DNA from: JBIOUF01 sp044866695
GTDB taxonomy: Bacteria; Actinomycetota; Actinomycetes; Propionibacteriales; Nocardioidaceae
Assembly (NCBI GenBank): GCA_044866695.1
Contig: JBIOUF010000034.1
Location: 1-41,434, forward strand
Direction of reading: 5' to 3'
DNA length: 41,434 nt
Under the pieces are notes generated by a model. The model worked only from the letters and a program-made list of their open reading frames with translations. It searched no databases and was not told where the DNA came from. A program made the translations under genes and the position numbers. This document shows, piece by piece, positions 33,401-40,285 of this stretch (its first letter is position 1; every line of letters starts with the position of its first letter).

Positions 33401-33539
33401 TCGCGTCGCCGCCGCCAGCGGCGACACCCGCACCGCCCGGGGCCTGTGCGAGGACGCTGACCGGCAGATGGACTCCGCCTCCCACTTCATCACCGACCGT
33501 GACCGCACCGACGCGCGGTGGGTCAGGCAGGTCGGGTGA
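30459..33539 (+). CDS. SARP/BTAD-type regulator with NB-ARC ATPase and TPR region
   Basis: 1026 aa. GTG 30459 gives VLTVAVLGALVVTRDGRPV, the start of an OmpR-like DNA-binding domain (RRNTLQSKITMLRRALGD, DGGYAL), then a bacterial transcriptional activation domain to about residue 245 (GRQADALASYQRVKNQLSTE, LGLDPRPQLQELE). The NB-ARC ATPase has Walker A VVGPGGIGKTAVA near residue 300, Walker B AVVILDSCEH and GLPLAIELAAARTK. A winged segment (PERRRSLRSTISWSYGLL) and helical repeats follow. This is the AfsR/LAL-like architecture. It ends 6 nt before the convergent EamA gene. It probably senses a metabolite and activates a nearby gene set. Confidence 0.92.
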   Translation: MLTVAVLGALVVTRDGRPVLVPTGKTSELVVRLALESGEHVRADRLVEDLWAGGGVGARRNTLQSKITMLRRALGDPTVVTSRDGGYALAVEPSDVDALAALSATATASGLFEAGDDEGAVDLCASTLRLYRGEVLQAAGDGDWVTPYRARLEEARATLLEIQLGARLRLGEAGDVIGQLEAAVADHPFSESLWELLFTAQYRAGRQADALASYQRVKNQLSTELGLDPRPQLQELERRILVQDAALDVPARPIAWNRTPRRAGNLPSMAAELVGREDEVAAVSGLLARERLVEVVGPGGIGKTAVALAVGRELTSTSPPATDGVWLARLESATTPDQVVDVLVAAVEGPGGEPALLESFRDGSAVVILDSCEHVVDAAADLAVRLLDAAPGLRILCTSQVPLDVDGEAVFELAPLALADAVELFTRRAAAQDRNRAKAPDAAVVRDLCRSLDGLPLAIELAAARTKTLSVEEITQRLDDPFLVLADPTSRRPERRRSLRSTISWSYGLLFPDDQRGLWALATFAGGAPLPAVESVLEALDVPSAAAIDVVGRLASRSLVTLDDVGTTADAGGGHPVRYRLLDSIRAFALEAMTAAGLAERARAAHAAWFAEAAESSTQGVRGADQAEHLAFARTERANIDAALAWAAQQDPMLALRIVNGFGWAWVVLGDSRGAQRLLTALTAAGDSASPRDRANALLLAAWIEASTGHLDLARRHIAAASELAEATHDPDLQARCSYYLAYVVSHHGEFCTALELTDRSRAIYDTMDRPWEQAANGLFAARAAISAGDEPLAVDAAGRVQRWLEEVEDPWLQVRGEAVLGELARLQHRFDHAVHHLGRAADRSRQLGFAQTEAYQTTSLGRAQCQAGDYDTGAATLELAIEKAQATGDVRLAALGRVHLGRVLRATGRDDLAREALEAATTWHRHAGGGELAALGECLLAAMDAARGDPGAGQRLETLLDQARDAGDAPVEVFALDALARVAAASGDTRTARGLCEDADRQMDSASHFITDRDRTDARWVRQVG

Positions 33540-33545
33540 ACGGAC

Positions 33546-34655
33546 CTACGGAAGCCCAGAGCGTCGATGGGTGACCACGCGCTGCTCCTCGGGTAGGGCC
33601 GCGACCACGACGGGCGCCTCGCCGGCCTGCACCGCAGCGGCAGCTTCCGCGGCCCGGCGTGCCCGGGCACCCCGCTCGTGGACCACGAGGAACGCCAGCA
33701 GCCCGCTCATCGAGATCGCGATACCGAGCGCCTGCCGCTGCCGCAGGACCTCGCCCAGCAGCAGGAACGACCACACGACGGCCATCGCGGGCTGCACCAC
33801 CTGAGCAATCCCGATCGTGCCGATCTGGATCGTCTTCTGGGCGAACACCAGCATCCCGTGAGCCGCGACCCCGGTGAGGAAGGTGAGCAGCAGCGTGTAG
33901 GTCCAGCCGGTCGCGCTCATGCCGAACACGTCCCCGTTGGCGAGTGCCAGCGGGAGCACCGACACCGCCGCGATCGGGCTGACCGTCGACATGAAGGTGG
34001 CCACGTCCATGTCGCGGCGGTAGTGCCGGGTCGTCACGACGTATCCGGTCCACAGCAGCATCGCCAGGACGCCGAACACGTTCCCGCGCAGCGAGGCGTC
34101 CCCGTTCGGTGGGGCGCTGAACAACACGATCACCGCGCCGCCGAACGCGACCAGCGCGAACATCAGCGCCTTGGGGTTGACGTACTCCTCGAACAGCACG
34201 GCCCCGAGCGGCACGACCAGGAACGGCGAGAGCGACCCGATGAGTGCCGCGTTGGCGACGCTGTTGTGCGTCGCGCCGGAGAAGAACGTCGCCAGGTTCA
34301 GACCGAAGAACACTCCGGGCACGAACGCCTGGCGCACGTGCCGCCAGGTGACGCGTCGGCCCGTGCTGCGCAGATAGAGGTTCCACACGACGCTGACTAC
34401 CGTCATCCTCCAGAAGGCGACGAGGACGCCGGGTGTCTCAGCGCGCTTGACCAGCGTCGAGCTCAGCGAGAACGCGATGACCAGCCCGATGACGGCGAGG
34501 ACTCCCCACGTCCGTGCGCTCACCGAGTGCCGGGCAGGGAGCCGTCCGAACAGACGTGTCCTCGACGTCGCCGCCGCTCGAGGGGGATCTCGCTGGCGGT
34601 GGTCTCGCTGGGATGCTCGCATCGGCTTCGACCGCCCTACCCCAAGGGCGGGCAT
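33546..34655 (-). CDS. EamA/RhaT family (DMT superfamily) transporter
   Basis: 369 aa from the ATG at 34655; GTG 34700 and ATG 34622 are alternatives and no ribosome-binding site is decisive. About ten transmembrane helices in two EamA repeats: WGVLAVIGLVIAFSLSSTLV, TPGVLVAFWRMTVVSVVWNL, LIGSLSPFLVVPLGAVLFEE, ALVAFGGAVIVLFSAPP, then TLLLTFLTGVAAHGMLVFA, IAQVVQPAMAVVWSFLLLGE and ALGIAISMSGLLAFLVVHER. Drug/metabolite exporters of this class move small polar compounds. The C-terminus has an Ala/Glu-rich tail. It is downstream of the GNAT fusion on the same strand, 138 nt away, and may share its transcript. Confidence 0.85.
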   Translation of the reverse strand: MPALGVGRSKPMRASQRDHRQRDPPRAAATSRTRLFGRLPARHSVSARTWGVLAVIGLVIAFSLSSTLVKRAETPGVLVAFWRMTVVSVVWNLYLRSTGRRVTWRHVRQAFVPGVFFGLNLATFFSGATHNSVANAALIGSLSPFLVVPLGAVLFEEYVNPKALMFALVAFGGAVIVLFSAPPNGDASLRGNVFGVLAMLLWTGYVVTTRHYRRDMDVATFMSTVSPIAAVSVLPLALANGDVFGMSATGWTYTLLLTFLTGVAAHGMLVFAQKTIQIGTIGIAQVVQPAMAVVWSFLLLGEVLRQRQALGIAISMSGLLAFLVVHERGARARRAAEAAAAVQAGEAPVVVAALPEEQRVVTHRRSGLP

Positions 34656-34792
34656 CGCCGACAGGCTGACCGGGTGCCGGGCTGCATCGCCTCCGGACAC
34701 TCACAGTAGCGACTCCGGGTCCGGCCGAGTCCCGGCCCGGAGCGGCCACCTCACCAGGGCAGGCCGACCCCGGTCAACAGCCGGTGGTGCGG

Positions 34793-35620
34793 TCAGCGTG
34801 GCCATTCGTCGGCGAGGACGGCGTAGGTGACGACATCGAGCCACTGCCCGGACCGGTGCAGCGACTCGGCGACGGCGTGGCCCTCGCGGCGCATCCCGAC
34901 CCGGTCCATCAGCCGCCAGGAGGTGTCGTTGGCGAGGAAGCAGTTCGCGACCACGCGGCGTACGCCGAGCTCGTCGAAGCAGTGGGCCACCAGTGCCCGG
35001 ACGGCTTCGGTGGCGTACCCGTGTCCGGTGTGGGCCGGGTCGAGCACCCAGCCGAGCTCGGCCTGCGCCCCCTTCGCCGGGTCGGCGACCTCGGCCTGGG
35101 CCCAGGCGTCCTCGACGCGGAGCATGAGGTCCCCGACGACCTCGCCGTCGTGCTCGACGATGACGGTGGCGGCGAGCCGGGCGGGGGCGGCGAACGTGGC
35201 CCGGTAGGCCTCTTCGTCGCTCGGGATCTCGGTCAGCCACTCCCCGACGGAGTGCAGGCGCCGGTACGCCCAGGTGGCCTCGGCGTCGTCGGCGGTGGCG
35301 GGACGCAGCGTGAGCCGCTCGGTGCGCATCGGGCCTTCGAGAGCCGGACGGCCGGTCGCCACGGTGGCCTCCGCTGCCGCGTCGAGGGGGTCCACGGCGC
35401 GCAGGGACAGCAGGATCGCGCCGAGGTCGCGTACCCGGGCGAGTACGCCGTGCAGCTGGGCCTGGTCGGCCACCGGTCCGGTCACGGTGGTGGTCCCGTC
35501 GTCGCCGCGGGCCAGGGTGAGGCCGCCGAGCATGGCGGACCAGTGGTCGTCGAGGTGGCCGGCGAGCCGGAACTGGTATGTCGTGCTGCCCGGTGACGTG
35601 ATGGTGGTCGCGGTGGTCAT
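34793..35620 (-). CDS. Fusion of the small conserved domain with a GNAT acetyltransferase
   Basis: 275 aa in one uninterrupted frame. Residues ~14-80 (YQFRLAGHLDDHWSAMLGGL, ARGDDGTTTVTGPVADQAQL) are the same domain as the free protein at 26593-26880. From about residue 97 (MRTERLTLRPATADDAEATW) it is a RimJ-type GNAT acetyltransferase: VIVEHDGEVVGDLMLRV, LGWVLDPAHTGHGYATEAVR (the acetyl-CoA motif Q/RxxGxG/A appears as HTGHGYA) and NDTSWRLMDRVGM. The internal ATG means the GNAT could also be made alone. ATG 35620 overlaps the DUF2306 stop (ATGA). It is the third gene of the minus-strand TCACC operon. Confidence 0.85.
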   Translation of the reverse strand: MTTATTITSPGSTTYQFRLAGHLDDHWSAMLGGLTLARGDDGTTTVTGPVADQAQLHGVLARVRDLGAILLSLRAVDPLDAAAEATVATGRPALEGPMRTERLTLRPATADDAEATWAYRRLHSVGEWLTEIPSDEEAYRATFAAPARLAATVIVEHDGEVVGDLMLRVEDAWAQAEVADPAKGAQAELGWVLDPAHTGHGYATEAVRALVAHCFDELGVRRVVANCFLANDTSWRLMDRVGMRREGHAVAESLHRSGQWLDVVTYAVLADEWPR

Positions 35621-36366
35621 GACGGTACTCCAGTGGGTGCGGTGCGCGATGTCGTGCCGCTGGTGCGCGAGCGCGTGTGGCCGGGGCGGCGAATGATCCA
35701 CTCGGCGACGGCGAGGTTGACGACCCAGGCGGCGCCCTTGGCGAGGTCGCCGGCGACGACGCCGGTGCCGAAGATGGCGCCGCCGAAGCCTTCGGTGAAC
35801 ACCTGGGTGCCGGCCGCCAGCCCGATCGCGTAGGCACGGATCAGCCAGGTTCGGTGGGCGGTGATGTCGCGGCGGCGGATGGCGGTGAACCCGAGCACCA
35901 GGCAGGCGGCCATCGCCGAGGAGAACACCAGCCGCAGCACGTAGAGCAGGACACCGGTGCCGGGCTGGGCCTGGTAGAACAGGGTCAGCCAAAGCGCCGA
36001 GCCGGCCACTGCGAGCCCGGCGGCTGCCACGACTCGGCCGGCGCGACGGTGCCACGCCCGGTGCCGGCGGCGGATGCCGGGCACGAACTGGACCATGCCG
36101 ACGAGCGCGAACGTGGCGGCGCCGAGGATGTGGACGACGATCGCGACCGGGAAGGCGTCGAACCGGTCGTCGGTCGGCAACAGCTCGGGGCCGCCGGCGA
36201 CCTGGACCAGGCGCAGGGTGCCCGCCGCGAGCGGGACGAAGCTCAGCGCGACCAGGCCAACCGGCACGGGCCAGCCCCGGGACCGGCCCCGGGACCGGCC
36301 CCGGGACCGGCCCTGAGACCGGCCCCGGCGCTCCCGGGTCGTGGTGGCGACGGCCTGGGTGGTCAT
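35617..36366 (-). CDS. DUF2306 family membrane protein
   Basis: 249 aa, about six helices: PVGLVALSFVPLAAGTLRLV, VHILGAATFALVGMVQFV followed by PGIRRRHRAWHRRAG (the HxxHRxxGR-like cytochrome-b-type stretch of DUF2306), LYVLRLVFSSAMAACLVL, then AIRRRDITAHRTWLIRAYAI. The HRTW/RAY region is family-conserved. The N-terminus has an Arg-rich repeat (GRSRGRSRGRSRG) coded by a 12-bp tandem array. ATG 36366 overlaps the stop of the preceding gene, and its own stop overlaps the GNAT start, so the three genes are translationally coupled. The function is unknown; a heme or redox link has been suggested for related membrane proteins but is not shown here. Confidence 0.85.
   Translation of the reverse strand: MTTQAVATTTRERRGRSQGRSRGRSRGRSRGWPVPVGLVALSFVPLAAGTLRLVQVAGGPELLPTDDRFDAFPVAIVVHILGAATFALVGMVQFVPGIRRRHRAWHRRAGRVVAAAGLAVAGSALWLTLFYQAQPGTGVLLYVLRLVFSSAMAACLVLGFTAIRRRDITAHRTWLIRAYAIGLAAGTQVFTEGFGGAIFGTGVVAGDLAKGAAWVVNLAVAEWIIRRPGHTRSRTSGTTSRTAPTGVPS
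36275..36322. repeat. 12-bp tandem repeat inside the DUF2306 gene
   Basis: Three exact units of CCCCGGGACCGG and one degenerate unit, encoding the GRSR repeats at the cytoplasmic N-terminus of the DUF2306 protein. Copy number changes would stay in frame. Confidence 0.8.
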
Positions 36367-37043
36367 CGGGCCAGGCTGGGCTCGACGCGGGCGGTGGGCG
36401 CGGTGGTGGTCGCGGTGCGGGTCTGGGTGCGCCACAGGGAGACACCGAGACCGATCAGCGCGACACCCATCGGGACGGCCATCGGCCGGCTGAACGAGTC
36501 GGGCAGCACCGCGAGCGCGGCGGTCGAGACGGTGGCGACGGCGAGCAGCGCGGACGCCCACCGGGCCAGGAGGCCGGCGCGGAACAGCGCGATGCCGAAG
36601 AGCAGCCCGCCGACGATGTAGCCGGCACCGGAGACGTCGAACACCACCTGCATTCCGCCGATGTCGCCGGCCGGGCTGTTGCCCATGGCCGCGTCGATGA
36701 AGTCCTGCACGTACCCGGGGTCGGTCTTGGCGACGGTTGGGAGAACGGCGGCGACGATGACCTGGACCGCGAACAGCGCGAGGTAGCCGACGCTGAGCAG
36801 GAGGTAGCCGGCGAGGCCGAGGATGCCGAACCGGCGGCGGTTGTGGAGGAACATGCCGGCGAGTCCGGCCAGGGTCAGGACGGCCATGATGGTCTTGGCG
36901 GTCTCGCGGATCGCCATCTCGGTGGTGGCGACGTGGGCGACGTCGGCCGGCGGGTGGTTGATCTGGACGCCGATGAAGATGGCTCCGGCGACGGCGGCGC
37001 AGGCGGCGGCGGCCTTGGTGAGGCTGCTCGTGGTGATGTTCAT
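36363..37043 (-). CDS. Six-helix membrane protein, first gene of the minus-strand TCACC operon
   Basis: 226 aa; ATG 37043 follows AAGGAG. Hydrophobic blocks: AAACAAVAGAIFIGVQI, TIMAVLTLAGLAGMFL, GYLLLSVGYLALFAVQVIVA, AGYIVGGLLFGIALFRAGLL, WASALLAVATVSTAALAVLP and PMGVALIGLGVSLW. The long loop with FIDAAMGNSPAGDIGGMQVV is probably extracytoplasmic. The size and order resemble DUF4386-like proteins without the family signature. Stop and DUF2306 start overlap (ATGA). Its promoter carries the compound operator also found at 26479. Confidence 0.78.
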   Translation of the reverse strand: MNITTSSLTKAAAACAAVAGAIFIGVQINHPPADVAHVATTEMAIRETAKTIMAVLTLAGLAGMFLHNRRRFGILGLAGYLLLSVGYLALFAVQVIVAAVLPTVAKTDPGYVQDFIDAAMGNSPAGDIGGMQVVFDVSGAGYIVGGLLFGIALFRAGLLARWASALLAVATVSTAALAVLPDSFSRPMAVPMGVALIGLGVSLWRTQTRTATTTAPTARVEPSLAR

Positions 37044-37092
37044 GGTGGGGCTCCTTGGTCCTGGTTCCCGGTAGGTCTTGGGGACGTTCAGG

Positions 37093-37150
37093 ACGCTAGG
37101 CGTGGGGTTGGTGACCCCGCATCACATGATCGGGTGACGGGCTTGGTGAT
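37093..37150 (-). promoter_or_regulatory. Triple TCACC operator and -10 box of the minus-strand operon
   Basis: Reading the minus strand: ATCACCA (37150-37144), 5 bp, GTCACCC (37138-37132), 16 bp containing ATGTGAT, GTCACCA (37115-37109), 10 bp, TAGCGT (-10, 37098-37093), then ~50 nt to ATG 37043. Spacings are identical to the operator at 26479-26536. It also lies upstream of the plus-strand MMPL gene at 37582. Confidence 0.65.
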
Positions 37151-37278
37151 TGGGTCGGCCGCGGGGATGCGCGCCGGGAGCGGCCGCCGGCCGGAAACGG
37201 TCAGGTCCGCGGGCCCTTCGCGGCACGAGAGTGTGGTTCACTGGAGGCATCGCCCCAGACCTCGGTGGTCTGCTTCCA

Positions 37279-37391
37279 GAGAGTGGGGCACGAACGTGGC
37301 AGCTGCCCGCGCAACCCGGATGCTCCTCGCCGAAGGCACGGCCGTCTGGCTCGCGCGGCAGAGCCTGCACCGGGTCTGCTCCTGGGGTTAG
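37279..37391 (+). pseudogene. GAF-like coding fragment upstream of the second MMPL gene (copy 2)
   Basis: The plus strand reads VAAARATRMLLAEGTAVWLA then RQSLHRVCSWG and a TAG at 37389-37391. It aligns along its length with the fragment at 15923-16034 (VWLARERLHRVSSWG), including the initial GAGAGTGGGGCA and the stop position, differing by one nucleotide in length. No start codon with a ribosome-binding site was found for it. Confidence 0.5.
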
Positions 37392-37398
37392 CAGACCC
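37372..37398 (+). terminator. Hairpin over the stop codon of the GAF-like fragment
   Basis: GGGTCTGC-N11-GCAGACCC, a perfect 8-bp stem including the TAG stop in the loop/stem border. It might terminate upstream transcription or shape the leader of the MMPL mRNA. No T-tract. Confidence 0.4.
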
Positions 37399-37581
37399 CG
37401 GCAGCACGTCCGCCGTCCGCTGACCCGTCTTGGGCCATCCACGGCTGCCAGCTCCTCGCCGAACGCCGGCACCGGCGGCCGGCCTCCCCCACCGCGGGGG
37501 CACTCACGCCCTCGTGACCTGCCCATACCGCGCCCACCCCCTGGCGTCGCCAGACGCCGCCCCCGACCCGAGGAGAACGAC

Positions 37582-39795
37582 ATGCTGGTACGTCTGGCCG
37601 ACTGGTGCTACCGACGGCGCCGGCTCGTGCTCGTCGCCTGGGTCGTCGCTCTCGTGGGCGGCTTCGCCCTGGCCGCGGGGTTCGGCGGCGAGCTCAAGCA
37701 GGACTACCTGCAGCCGGGCTCGGAGTCCAGAGCCGCCGCGGACACCCTCGAGGAGAGCTTCCCGCAAAGAGCCGGCGACACCATCCAGATCGTCGTCCAC
37801 TCCGACGGCGGCTTCCTCTCACCCGACGTCCAGGCACGTGCCCAGGCGATCTTCACCGACGTCGCCGGCAGCGACCACGTCGTGGCGGTCGCCAGCCCGT
37901 TCGACGCCGGCGGCGCCGCCCAGGTCTCCGAGGACGGCACCACGGCGTACGCCGAGGTCGCCCTCGACCAGCGCGACAACGACTTCACCCCCGACCAGGC
38001 CAAGGCACTGGTCGAACCCGTCCTCGCCGCCGGCGACGACACCCTCCAGGTCGAGGTCGGCGGCCCGGTCGCGGCCCTCTCCCAGACCGCACCGTTCGGC
38101 ACCGAGGGCATCGGGCTCATCGCGGCCGCCGTCATCCTTCTGTTCACGTTCGGCTCCGCGGTCGCCATGGGACTGCCGCTGGTCACCGCGGTGTTCGGCC
38201 TCGGGACCGCGATCGCGCTAAGCGAGCTGCTGCGCCGGGTGGTCGACGTCCCGGACTGGGCACCACCCACGGCGGCGATGGTCGGCCTCGGCGTCGGCAT
38301 CGACTACGCCCTGCTCATCGTCACCCGGTTCCGCAGCAACCTCGCCGACGGACACGAGCCGAGACCGGCCACGGTCGGCGCCATCGCGACCGCCGGCCGG
38401 GCCGTGGTGTTCGCCGGCCTCGTCGTCATCGTCTCCATGCTCGGCATCCTGCTGGTCGGCCTGGCATCGCTGAACGGGTTCGCGTTCACCGTGTCGCTGG
38501 CCGTGCTGCTGGTCATGGTCGCCTCGGTGACCCTGCTGCCGGCGCTGCTCGGGTTCACCGGCCGCAACATCGAACGGCTGCACGTGCCGTTCGTGGGCAA
38601 GAACCCGCACGCCTACGACACCTCACGCTGGTACCGGTGGAGCCGGTTCGTCCAGCGCCGGCCCTGGGTCGCCGCCATCGGCGGCCTCGCGGTCCTCCTC
38701 GCCCTGGCCGCGCCCTTCCTGGGCCTGCGGCTAGGGTTCCCCGACGCCCAGAACGACCCGCCGACCTACACCACGAACAAGGCCTACGGCCTGCTGGCCG
38801 ACGGGTTCGGCCCCGGGTTCTCGGCTCCGCTGGTGCTCACCGTCCAGGGCACCTCCGACGGCGAGCTCCTCACCGCGACGGACGTGCTCGGCGACGAGCT
38901 GGCCGATGTCGACGGCGTGGCACGGATCTCCCCGGCCGTCGTCAACGACGCCGGCGACACCGCCGTGCTCACCGTGGTCCCCACCACCTCTCCGCAGGAC
39001 GAGGCCACTACGGACCTGGTCGACACGCTGCGCGACACCGCCGTCCCGGACGCCGTCGCGGGCACCGGCCTGAGCGTCGACGTGGGCGGGACGCCCGCCG
39101 CGAACCTCGACATCACCCGGGGCGTCGCGGACCGCCTGCCCCTCTTCTTCGGCGGCGTGCTGCTGGTGTCCTTCCTGCTGCTGATGATGGTGTTCCGGTC
39201 CGTGCTGGTCCCGCTCAAGGCTGTGGTCATGAACCTGCTCGCCAGCGCGGCCGCCTTCGGTGTCCTCACCCTGGCCGTCAGCGGCGGCCCGCTCGGGGAC
39301 CTGGTCGGCATCCCGGAGGAGACACCGGTGCCGATCCTGCTGCCGATCGGGATCTTCGCGATCCTGTTCGGGCTCTCGATGGACTACGAGGTCTTCCTGC
39401 TCTCCCGGATCAAGGAGGAGTACGACCGGACCGGTGACAACGCGCTCGCCGTCGCCGACGGCCTGGCCAGGTCCGCCCGCGTCATCACCGCCGGCGCCGC
39501 CGTCATGGTCACCGTGTTCCTCTCCTTCGCCCTCGGCGTCGACGTGTACGGGAAGATGTTCGGCATCGGCCTGGCCGCCGCCGTCCTCATCGACGCCACC
39601 ATCGTCCGGATGGTCCTCGTGCCGGCGACCATGGAGCTCCTCGGCGACCGCAACTGGTGGCTCCCCGGCTGGCTGGACCGGCTGCTGCCCCACATCGACG
39701 TCGAAGGCCACGAGGTCACCGGCCACGAGCTCGGTACTCCCGGAACCACCCTCGGCGACCACCCGGCGCCGGTCGGCACCGGCAGCGCCGTATGA
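37582..39795 (+). CDS. MMPL family transporter (copy 2)
   Basis: 737 aa; ATG 37582 follows GAGGAGAACG. Two-half RND/MMPL layout with helices at VLVAWVVALVGGFALAAGF, GLIAAAVILLFTFGSAVAMG, AVVFAGLVVIVSMLGILLVG and the matching set in the second half. Proton-relay pairs are D241-Y242 (GIDYALLIVTRFRSN) and D601-Y602 (SMDYEVFLLSRIKEEY). The C-terminus NWWLPGWLDRLLPHIDVEGH is the sequence recognisable in the remnant at 15.7 kb. It likely exports a lipid or hydrophobic drug. It belongs to a different subgroup from the MMPL at 28075 (tail ends in NWYLPSWLEW), so the two are not recent duplicates. Confidence 0.93.
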   Translation: MLVRLADWCYRRRRLVLVAWVVALVGGFALAAGFGGELKQDYLQPGSESRAAADTLEESFPQRAGDTIQIVVHSDGGFLSPDVQARAQAIFTDVAGSDHVVAVASPFDAGGAAQVSEDGTTAYAEVALDQRDNDFTPDQAKALVEPVLAAGDDTLQVEVGGPVAALSQTAPFGTEGIGLIAAAVILLFTFGSAVAMGLPLVTAVFGLGTAIALSELLRRVVDVPDWAPPTAAMVGLGVGIDYALLIVTRFRSNLADGHEPRPATVGAIATAGRAVVFAGLVVIVSMLGILLVGLASLNGFAFTVSLAVLLVMVASVTLLPALLGFTGRNIERLHVPFVGKNPHAYDTSRWYRWSRFVQRRPWVAAIGGLAVLLALAAPFLGLRLGFPDAQNDPPTYTTNKAYGLLADGFGPGFSAPLVLTVQGTSDGELLTATDVLGDELADVDGVARISPAVVNDAGDTAVLTVVPTTSPQDEATTDLVDTLRDTAVPDAVAGTGLSVDVGGTPAANLDITRGVADRLPLFFGGVLLVSFLLLMMVFRSVLVPLKAVVMNLLASAAAFGVLTLAVSGGPLGDLVGIPEETPVPILLPIGIFAILFGLSMDYEVFLLSRIKEEYDRTGDNALAVADGLARSARVITAGAAVMVTVFLSFALGVDVYGKMFGIGLAAAVLIDATIVRMVLVPATMELLGDRNWWLPGWLDRLLPHIDVEGHEVTGHELGTPGTTLGDHPAPVGTGSAV

Positions 39796-40016
39796 CGTCC
39801 CTTCCGGCTCCTCGCACTCTCACCTGAGCACCCATCGGGCCTCAATGGTCATGAGCCGGCTGCTGAGGAACGGCTCGGTGATCCTGACGCCGGTGGGCTG
39901 GCCGGGTCTGCCACTTACTGGATGCCGTACGCGCCGATTCGGCGGAGGTGGCCAGGCCGGACCGGCGCCCTCACCGGCTTGACCTTGACGCTGCGTCAAC
40001 CCTGCACGCTGTGCTC
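39796..40016. other. Intergenic region containing an orphan MerR-type promoter
   Basis: No coding region is supported before 40017. The only notable element is the palindromic promoter at 39979-40010. Confidence 0.4.
39979..40010 (+). promoter_or_regulatory. MerR-type promoter with operator in a 20-bp spacer
   Basis: TTGACC (-35, 39979-39984), then a perfect 15-bp palindrome TTGACGC-T-GCGTCAA (39985-39999), then CACGCT (-10, 40005-40010), 6 nt, ATG 40017. The overlong spacer filled by a dyad is the hallmark of promoters activated by MerR-family regulators through DNA twisting. No MerR gene is in this window. Confidence 0.5.
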
Positions 40017-40136
40017 ATGACCCACCACGCACCTGACGCCCACCGCATCGTCAGGCGCCTCCAGGAGCTGCTGGCAGATCGCGGCTGGACCGGCTGGAGC
40101 CGCATCGAGCGAGCGGCTCGCCCCCGGACCCGGTGA
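40017..40136 (+). CDS. Short 39-aa ORF under the MerR-type promoter
   Basis: The ORF from ATG 40017 to TGA 40134-40136 contains HHAPDAHRIVRRLQELLADR and GWTGWSRIERAARPRTR, a single basic amphipathic helix followed by a short tail. It matches no family known to me. It may be the truncated front of a lost MerR target gene or a genuine small protein. Support comes only from its position right after the promoter. Confidence 0.35.
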   Translation: MTHHAPDAHRIVRRLQELLADRGWTGWSRIERAARPRTR

Positions 40137-40285
40137 CGCGCACTCCTCACCGACTCGGCTCACTGGGTAAGTCCCGCCCCGGCCCAATCTGAGGTGGCCG
40201 ACCGATGCGGGCGGCGGGTGCGGCTTCCCATCCTGTTCGAGGCCGGTCCAGCCGGATCGCCAGACCCTTTGAGAAAGGCCACCAG

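Larger units (their letters stand above)
37151..37581. other. Region upstream of the second MMPL gene
   Basis: It holds the GAF-like fragment copy 2, a hairpin around its stop codon and a smaller hairpin (CCCCC-ACCGC-GGGGG, 37486-37500). A long in-frame N-terminal extension of the MMPL frame through this region is not credible because the normal MMPL start with AGGAGAACG is at 37582. Confidence 0.5.

Noticed and set aside
36275..36322. Short tandem repeats as a CRISPR array
   Set aside because: Units are contiguous without spacers and lie inside a coding region; no CRISPR or cas genes were seen anywhere.
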